Part shown: piece by piece, positions 58,122 to 64,000 of the stretch
How the letters are laid out: each line of letters begins with the position of its first letter
Numbering within the stretch: position 1 is the stretch's first letter
Source: Prunus persica
Taxonomy: Eukaryota > Streptophyta > Magnoliopsida > Rosales > Rosaceae
Assembly: GCF_000346465.2 (NCBI RefSeq)
Contig: NC_034014.1
Span: 28,560,076 to 28,624,075, forward strand
DNA: 64,000 bases
Reading direction: 5' to 3'
Position numbers and translations under genes: made by a program
Notes under the pieces: generated by a model
Database searches by the model: none
Told to the model about the DNA's origin: nothing
What the model saw: only the letters and a program-made list of their open reading frames with translations

Positions 58122-59796
58122 CTACATCCCTATGATTATGTACTGCTTCCCATACTCTATCCAATCTATCAAGCCTTCAAAGAACATAACCTGCATAGTG
58201 CAAGATGAAATCATAACTTTGAAACAAAACTATTATACTAGAAATAAGAACGAGAGCTTGTTCAGGAAAGAGCAACAGAATAATGACAAGAAGATCATTT
58301 AGAGGCCAAAAGCCGAACTGCCTATGATTCACCAATGACCAAAACACGGTAGGTCTGAATTTTTCTTTTTGGGACGAAACAAGGCAATAAACAAGCGTGG
58401 GGGAGTGCACATCAAGGAGTGGCAAACCTATTAGAATAAATTTTGGCTGTTAGGAGTTGCAGTCGTCTTTTCCTATTGTTACCAAGCAATTGTGGTAAAG
58501 GCCAAAAGAAAAAGGATGAGACATACAAACTATCACTATTCAACATACCATTAGACCAGGAAATGGCACATCCCTTGCGAGTGTGGACCAGTATATGCCA
58601 AATGAGAGAAAACTTAAAATCTGCAATTGCGCAAGAACATTAAGGTCATAGTTCATATGTTCGCAAATGCATGTCTGATATGTGTTGTTCTGTCAGTGTT
58701 GTGTGCAGATGCATGCATTGATGGGGGTGGACAGGCAATGACCTCCAGTATTTTACAGAGAACTATTGGCCTCATGGTGAAAGTGGATTGCGAGTAAGCT
58801 ACTTTTCTTTTCATATTTCTTATAACAATCGCAGATGTTATAAATGAAAGAAAGTTAGAAGGAGGATGAATGAGACGTCCATCTAACATTCTCAATCCCA
58901 AACAAAAATTACAACCAAATCAAACTAACTAGTTTCGATGACACACACCAATTGAGTTAAGAGGCCAACAGTCTTCAAGACTCTTAATTGCCTGATCCCC
59001 ATCATGATGAAAAACAGAGAGAAGAGGGAAAGAAGAGGAGGGACCATACATTGGATACCAGCCATCATAGCTAAGCTATGGAAACACTAATAAAATGCCA
59101 GATTGAGTACTCGAAATTTACTTTCTTACATATAATTAATATCAAGCTAAATGCCATCCAAAAAATTGAGCTTTACCCATTAGCCATGAATGTTAGATCC
59201 ATAACATCTCTACTCTATGATCATACCCCTGACTTTCACAAAGATTAGCTTGGCTCTGAATGCATGTATTTACAGAGACAACTGGATGAGTCATTCCTTC
59301 CCCAAGTGCCCCAGAAATAGTTCCCCACAGAAGCTCCCTTCAAACTACATTGACAGATTAATGAATTACTTACAACCTTCCCACAAGTCCATTCCATACG
59401 TAGTCCACAATTCTACAATGCAAAACTTTACAAACGCATAATGTTATACATGCACTAAATACCAAAACCCTGATTTCTTTTATTTCCTAAAAAAAATTCT
59501 AATAAAGAAACAAAATGTTTTCCTTCAATTCCTATTGAAAACAAAATAAAAACAACAATTGGGTTTTCAACTGCTTCAAATTCCAAAAAATGTATGGCTA
59601 AACCTATCTGAAATACTCAATGGTTGCATTTGGGGAGAAGATTAGCGTCTTATTCTTTCATTTCTACTGCTTGATGTTCTCGCTATCCAAATAATAGAAG
59701 TGAGAAATTGGCGAATTGGAAGCTTACCAGAGAAGGGGTTTGAGTTGTATAGCCTAAAGCATGAATTTTGATCGAACTCGAGCTCTGTATCGCCAT
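58122..59796 (-). CDS. Possible tiny two-exon gene (45 residues), unknown function
   Basis: Exon 59728-59796 begins at an ATG after a CT-rich leader and reads M-A-I-Q-S-S-S-S-I-K-I-H-A-L-G-Y-T-T-Q-T, then P-S-L, ending at CTCTG|gtaagc. A candidate last exon, 58122-58190, follows an acceptor (ttgcactatgcag) in the right phase and reads V-M-F-F-E-G-L-I-D-W-I-E-Y-G-K-Q-Y-I-I-I, then G-M-stop. The head is Ser-rich and basic, like an organelle-targeting start. Extra exons between them cannot be excluded. The start lies 330 bp from the divergent aminopeptidase gene, so they may share a promoter. I do not recognise the family. Confidence 0.35.
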
Positions 59797-60125
59797 TGAA
59801 ATAGCTTCTCTCTCTCTGTCTCACTGGTTAGGGATTGTGAATTTTTTAAGTCAAAAGGGCTCTTTTTTGTAAGTTAATTAAAAGGTGTCCAGTTTAATAT
59901 TTATAGCAAGGAATAGTAACGTAAAACGACGTCGCTACCATGAGTGCTGAAAAGAAAGATTCTTTTTCTTTGGGGTTAATTTTTGGTCAATCTTCGTTCT
60001 CAACGGCAAAAATCGTATCTTCTTCCCTCTCTGTGTGTTAGTTAACTGATACAAAAGCTTCATCTGTGATCTTTCTCTCTCTCCCCTCCACACCCCCCCC
60101 TCCCTCCCCGCGGAATTTTGCTACG
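59797..60125. promoter_or_regulatory. Putative bidirectional promoter
   Basis: The 329 bp between two divergent ATGs has CT-rich leaders at both ends (ctctctctctgtctc near 59808-59822 on the plus strand, which is GA-rich on the transcript of the minus gene, and ctctctctcccctcc near 60072-60088). An ACGACGTCG palindrome-like element near 59926-59935 could be a bZIP (ACGT-core) site. Confidence 0.4.
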
Positions 60126-63100
60126 ATGCACTCACTGTCGTCACAAGTAGCTCGCCCTCTCTGCTCTCCCTCCTCACACTCTCGCTACTTCCGCTTCCTC
60201 TCTCTCTCGCTCCCCATTTTCCACAGTTCCAAATCCCACCCCAAAATTTTCACTATTTCCCCGAAAGCCCCGCTCTTGACAGTCCGAAATTGCACCTCAA
60301 TCTCTGCCAAGCCCTCTTCGGAGCTCCGAAACAAGCGTTCCAATTCCGACTCCGACGAGAAGCTCCGTGCCCTCCGCGAGCTCTTCTCGAAGCCCAGTGT
60401 TGGCATCGACGCCTATATCATTCCCTCTCAGGATGCTCACCAGGTTAAATTTCCAGTTTTTTGAAATGTTGTATTGTTCTTTACGTTTCGTTTGAGGTTC
60501 TAGTGGTCTGTGAGGGTTTGCTGGCTGTAGGATTTAATTGTGTTTTGTTGGTTTGAACTATTCTACTGAGGATTATGAGCTTTTATTCGAATTTTGCTTC
60601 CTTTTTTTTTTTTTGGGTTGAGATTGTGCGTGGGTTGTAGAAAACAACTGGTTTTGCTTATTTTGAGAGTTATCGGTTTTTGTCTATCTTTTGTGAAAAT
60701 TTGATCATTTCCACGTGTTTATGATTTAGCATGGTGATGGTGTGTCGGTTGTAAGATACACTTGAATTTGTCTAGTTTGAGATACTGTCTTGAAAGTAAC
60801 GAGCTTTGCTTTTAGTTTTATTTATTTATAATCATAATTTTAGTTTGTGGTATGCGATAGTGCGCTGAACAATTCATCTGGGTTTTACTGTTTGAAGCAT
60901 TTAGATTGTAAAACTAAGAGTTCGTTGAAGTTTTTCGTTTTGTTTATTAGTTTTGAAGTTATGAGTAAATGGAAAGAAAATGCTGAAATTCTTTTCATTA
61001 TTAGGTTTATCTAAACAGCTTTGACATTATTCCTTTTTCGTTTCACTTCTTTATGTATCACAAGGACCAAACAGTCTTAACTATTAGGTTCTATGTTTAT
61101 TTTGCATATAGCTCAGGTGTTGTAGCGTTTCTGCATTGGATTCTAGTATTCCATGTTGCCTGTAGTAAATTGTAAGTGCCCTTTTCATTTTGGCTTCAGA
61201 GTGAGTTCATTGCTGAATGTTATATGAGGAGGGCATATATATCGGGGTTCACTGGAAGTGCTGGCACTGCAGTCGTCACAAAGGATAAAGCAGCTCTTTG
61301 GACTGATGGGCGCTATTTTCTTCAGGTATGTAAAGATACAAAATCACTTTCACTTTCACTTTTAGATCGTCTCTTGTGTGTTATTTCTTTACTATATGCA
61401 TATCATAGTCTCTTTTCTTTTGAATTTTATATTTTGTAGTGCTATCATATTGGAAGAATGGTTTCTGATTTTGTATCATCTGGCTTGAGGTGCAGTTCCT
61501 GATAACATTTACTCTTTCCTATTGTTAGGCTGAAAAGCAGCTAAGCTCTAGTTGGATTCTCATGAGGGCTGGTAGTCTTGGAGTTCCTACAACTATTGAA
61601 TGGTTGAATGATGTTTTGGCTCCTGGTGGGAGAGTTGGCATTGATCCTGTGAGCAATTCTTAGCCTCTTAAAATGGGCCTTCACATTTCTTTATAATAAG
61701 TTTCTAAGTCAAATAGCACTTGACTTCTTGAATTGCTTACCTTTGAAATGTGGATTTTAACCAGCTCTCAGAAAATAAAGTTTCAACCATTTCAAGTAAT
61801 AGATCAAGTTTCATCTTTCCTTTTTTAATCAATACACTTTTTGATAATTTGATAATTGAACTTATTGGGCTTGATCATGTTTTCGTTGCGCTCCCCCTCA
61901 TTAAAATTTGTGTCTTTAATTTTTTATCATTCTTTGTGCTTGCTTTGTTTGTGATGCCACCTCCTTTGTATTGTGAAGGGAGCAGTTTTTGTTTTCTTCC
62001 GATGCTGCAGAGGAGTTAAAGCAGGGCATTGCTAAGAAGAATCACGAGTTAGTGTTCCTGTATGATAAAAATCTTGTGGACGAAGTATGGAACAAATCAA
62101 GACCAAAGCCTCCAAACAAACCTATTAGAGTACATGACCTAAAGTATGCTGGTGTAGATGTTGCATCCAAGTTGTTGTCTCTGAGGTCTGAACTTGCTGA
62201 TTCGGGTTCGTCTGCAATAGTTATATCTATGCTTGATGAAATTGCTTGGCTGTTGAACTTGGTAATACCTCTGAACCTATCTGTGGAGGTTTTTTTTTTC
62301 TGGCAAAGATGCATGTTAACCCCGGTTATCAGCTATTCTCAGAATTCTTGATTCTTTAACCAAATATAAAATTGTAATTCAAAGTTATTCATAAATGTTC
62401 ATGCTTTTGTGTTCCGTTTATTAATCCAAATGATGTGCTAAATTTTGTTTTGCAGAGAGGCAGTGATGTTCCACATTCACCTGTTATGTATGCATATTTG
62501 ATTGTGGAGACTGATAAAGCGAAGTTATTTATAGATACTTCTAAAGTGAGCACAGAGGTGATGGATCACTTGAAGAATGCAGGAATTGAATTGAGGCCAT
62601 ATGATTCCATTCTTTCTGAAGTCGAAGGGTAAGTTTGTGAGCTAAAACCTTTTTTTTTATAGGGAATATTTTCTGCAAATGATTTCATGAACAACTTTAA
62701 TAGGGGCCCTGGCAAAGTTGTCAGGTAATGACACAGATGCGAGGTCTCTTGGCTGTAATGGTTAGGCAAATTATGATGGCTTTCTCATTTTCATTATTTT
62801 ACTGTCTTAGATGTTCATATTTTTTAAACGGAGCTAAACTCATTTTGTAACACCAAACTATTAAAACCTATTTTTCATTTTCAGTCTGGCAGCACAAGGG
62901 GCTAACGTTTGGTTGGATATATCTTCTGTTAATGCTGCTATTGTCAAAACCTTTAACTCTGCTTGTGAAAGATATTATCAGAGCCTTGAAAGTAAAACAA
63001 AAAGTAAGACTAAGATGTATGACGACTCAAATGGTTGGTCTGGAGGACCCACTGGAATTTACAGAGTGTCCCCTATTTCTTTAGCAAAGGCAGTGAAAAA

Positions 63101-63835
63101 TGATTCTGAGTTAGAAGGCATGCGGAGTTGTCATTTAAGGTAATTATTTCCACCCTCAACTTGATTATGTGCATAATCATATGTGCGCGCTTTCCATATC
63201 ATTGTTTGGTTGACTTCTTTGTTGATAATACTGAAGCTTAGTTGTTAGCATCATCAGACAACTGATCAGTAGAATGCCTTAAGAATTTAAGCTCTCATTT
63301 GGGTTATGTATATGAATTTTGTGTAAGAAAATACCTCCTAAGTTATAGCTAAACATGTATAAATTTAGTGGATTAGATATTATATTCTCTAGTTACGTGT
63401 CCATGATTTTTTCCTGTGCTGTTGAGCCTGAGGGTGTAGATGGGGTCAAATTTGACAGCCATTGGAGTTTTTATGTGAGAACAATATTTTTAATCACTCT
63501 ATGAAGAATATTTTGAAAGGGATTGGTAGCAAGATAGTCTCCATATATGCATGTGGCTTTTCTTTCCCGATAAACCATATAAGAAATTCTGTTATAGGGT
63601 GAATTTCTATCTATACTTTCATTACAGAGACATATGTGGTTTAAAAGTTAAGGATATGGGTCAAGGTGATAATATCTGTGCAGGGATGCTGCTGCTCTAG
63701 TGCAGTTTTGGGTTTGGATGGAAGAGCAAATTAAAAAGAATGTGAAATTAACTGAGGTAGAGGTTGCAGACAAACTTCTTGAATTTCGTTCGGCGCAGCC
63801 TGGTTTCCTAGATACAAGCTTTGACACTATAAGTG
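60126..63835 (+). CDS. Xaa-Pro aminopeptidase (aminopeptidase P), plastid-type, 5' part only
   Basis: Seven exons in the window: 60126-60443, 61200-61325, 61529-61648, 61986-62261, 62456-62628, 62885-63139, 63684-63835 (1420 nt, about 473 codons); the gene continues beyond 64000. Family M24B enzymes cleave the N-terminal residue from peptides with Pro at position 2, using two metal ions. The first about 75 residues are Ser/Arg-rich and look like a plastid transit peptide ([12 protein letters not shown]), as in Arabidopsis APP2. Then come creatinase-type N-terminal domains: [67 protein letters not shown]. The metal-binding catalytic part lies outside. The open frame extends 20 codons upstream of this ATG but only from a GTG. 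Confidence 0.93.
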
Positions 63836-64000
63836 GTACATGTCAAACCTTTATTGTTTTTTACCTTTTTTTTACAGTTATTTGAGATTTTTACGTTTAT
63901 TACCGTAGATAAGCATGTTCTTATCCCTAAGTTAAAGCTTATTACATAGATGTTTTCTTTTTTGCTTCTTCTCTTTATTGTCCTTTTCTTATTTTTTGAG

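Noticed and set aside
58653..58901. 82-residue minus-strand frame
   Set aside because: No domain, no splice context in phase with the candidate small gene, and unremarkable composition.
1..64000. tRNA, rRNA or CRISPR-like arrays
   Set aside because: No cloverleaf-type or regularly spaced repeat pattern was recognised by eye; a dedicated scan was not possible.

Overview
This is eukaryotic nuclear DNA from a dicot plant. It has AT-rich intergenic sequence, GT-AG introns, TATA boxes, plant-only gene families and nested transposons. The protein set and a tandem 9-lipoxygenase cluster next to AXR4 would suit a woody rosid such as Prunus or another Rosaceae, but that assignment is a guess from gene content. 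All gene models below were built by hand: introns were placed at GT-AG borders and checked by adding exon lengths (every complete model is divisible by three).

Layout. 1-39,600 holds four complete nine-exon lipoxygenase (LOX) genes, all on the minus strand, called here A (991-5800), B (14373-18548), C (20203-24823) and D (35026-39468). All keep the five iron ligands and the Thr-Val and Ala positions expected of 9S-lipoxygenases. C and D encode ordinary 862-residue cytosolic-type enzymes. A and B carry long plastid-transit-like N-termini. A is a chimera: its body is C/D-like, but its promoter, first exon and a leftover piece of exon 2 are B-like. A nearly intact but coding-defective Ty3/gypsy element (8165-13931) lies between A and B, and a solo LTR (6048-7284) sits in the A promoter.

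19.5-48.4 kb is a tandem segmental duplication. Copy 1 (about 19546-32562) holds LOX C, then a Harbinger transposase relic, then a broken KMS1/VMP1 copy. Copy 2 (about 34305-48405) holds LOX D, a two-exon defensin-like gene (45793-46161) and the first part of the intact KMS1 gene (46827-49451). At least four small DNA transposons entered copy 2 only, and one hAT-like element entered the KMS1 pseudogene of copy 1.

49.5-64 kb is calmer: an F-box/LysM protein gene (minus), an AXR4 gene (minus), a 1.6 kb hAT-like element, a possible tiny two-exon gene (minus) and the first seven exons of a plastid-type aminopeptidase P (plus) that runs off the window. The order AXR4, F-box/LysM, defensin, LOX matches Arabidopsis At1g54990-At1g55020 as I remember it, which suggests an old conserved block in which the LOX locus has expanded.

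Functionally, the LOX genes make 9-hydroperoxides of linoleic and linolenic acid (defence oxylipins). The neighbours act in auxin-carrier trafficking (AXR4), ER/secretory organisation (KMS1), ubiquitin ligation (F-box) and proline-peptide processing. No operon-like link is implied. I found no tRNA, rRNA or CRISPR features.
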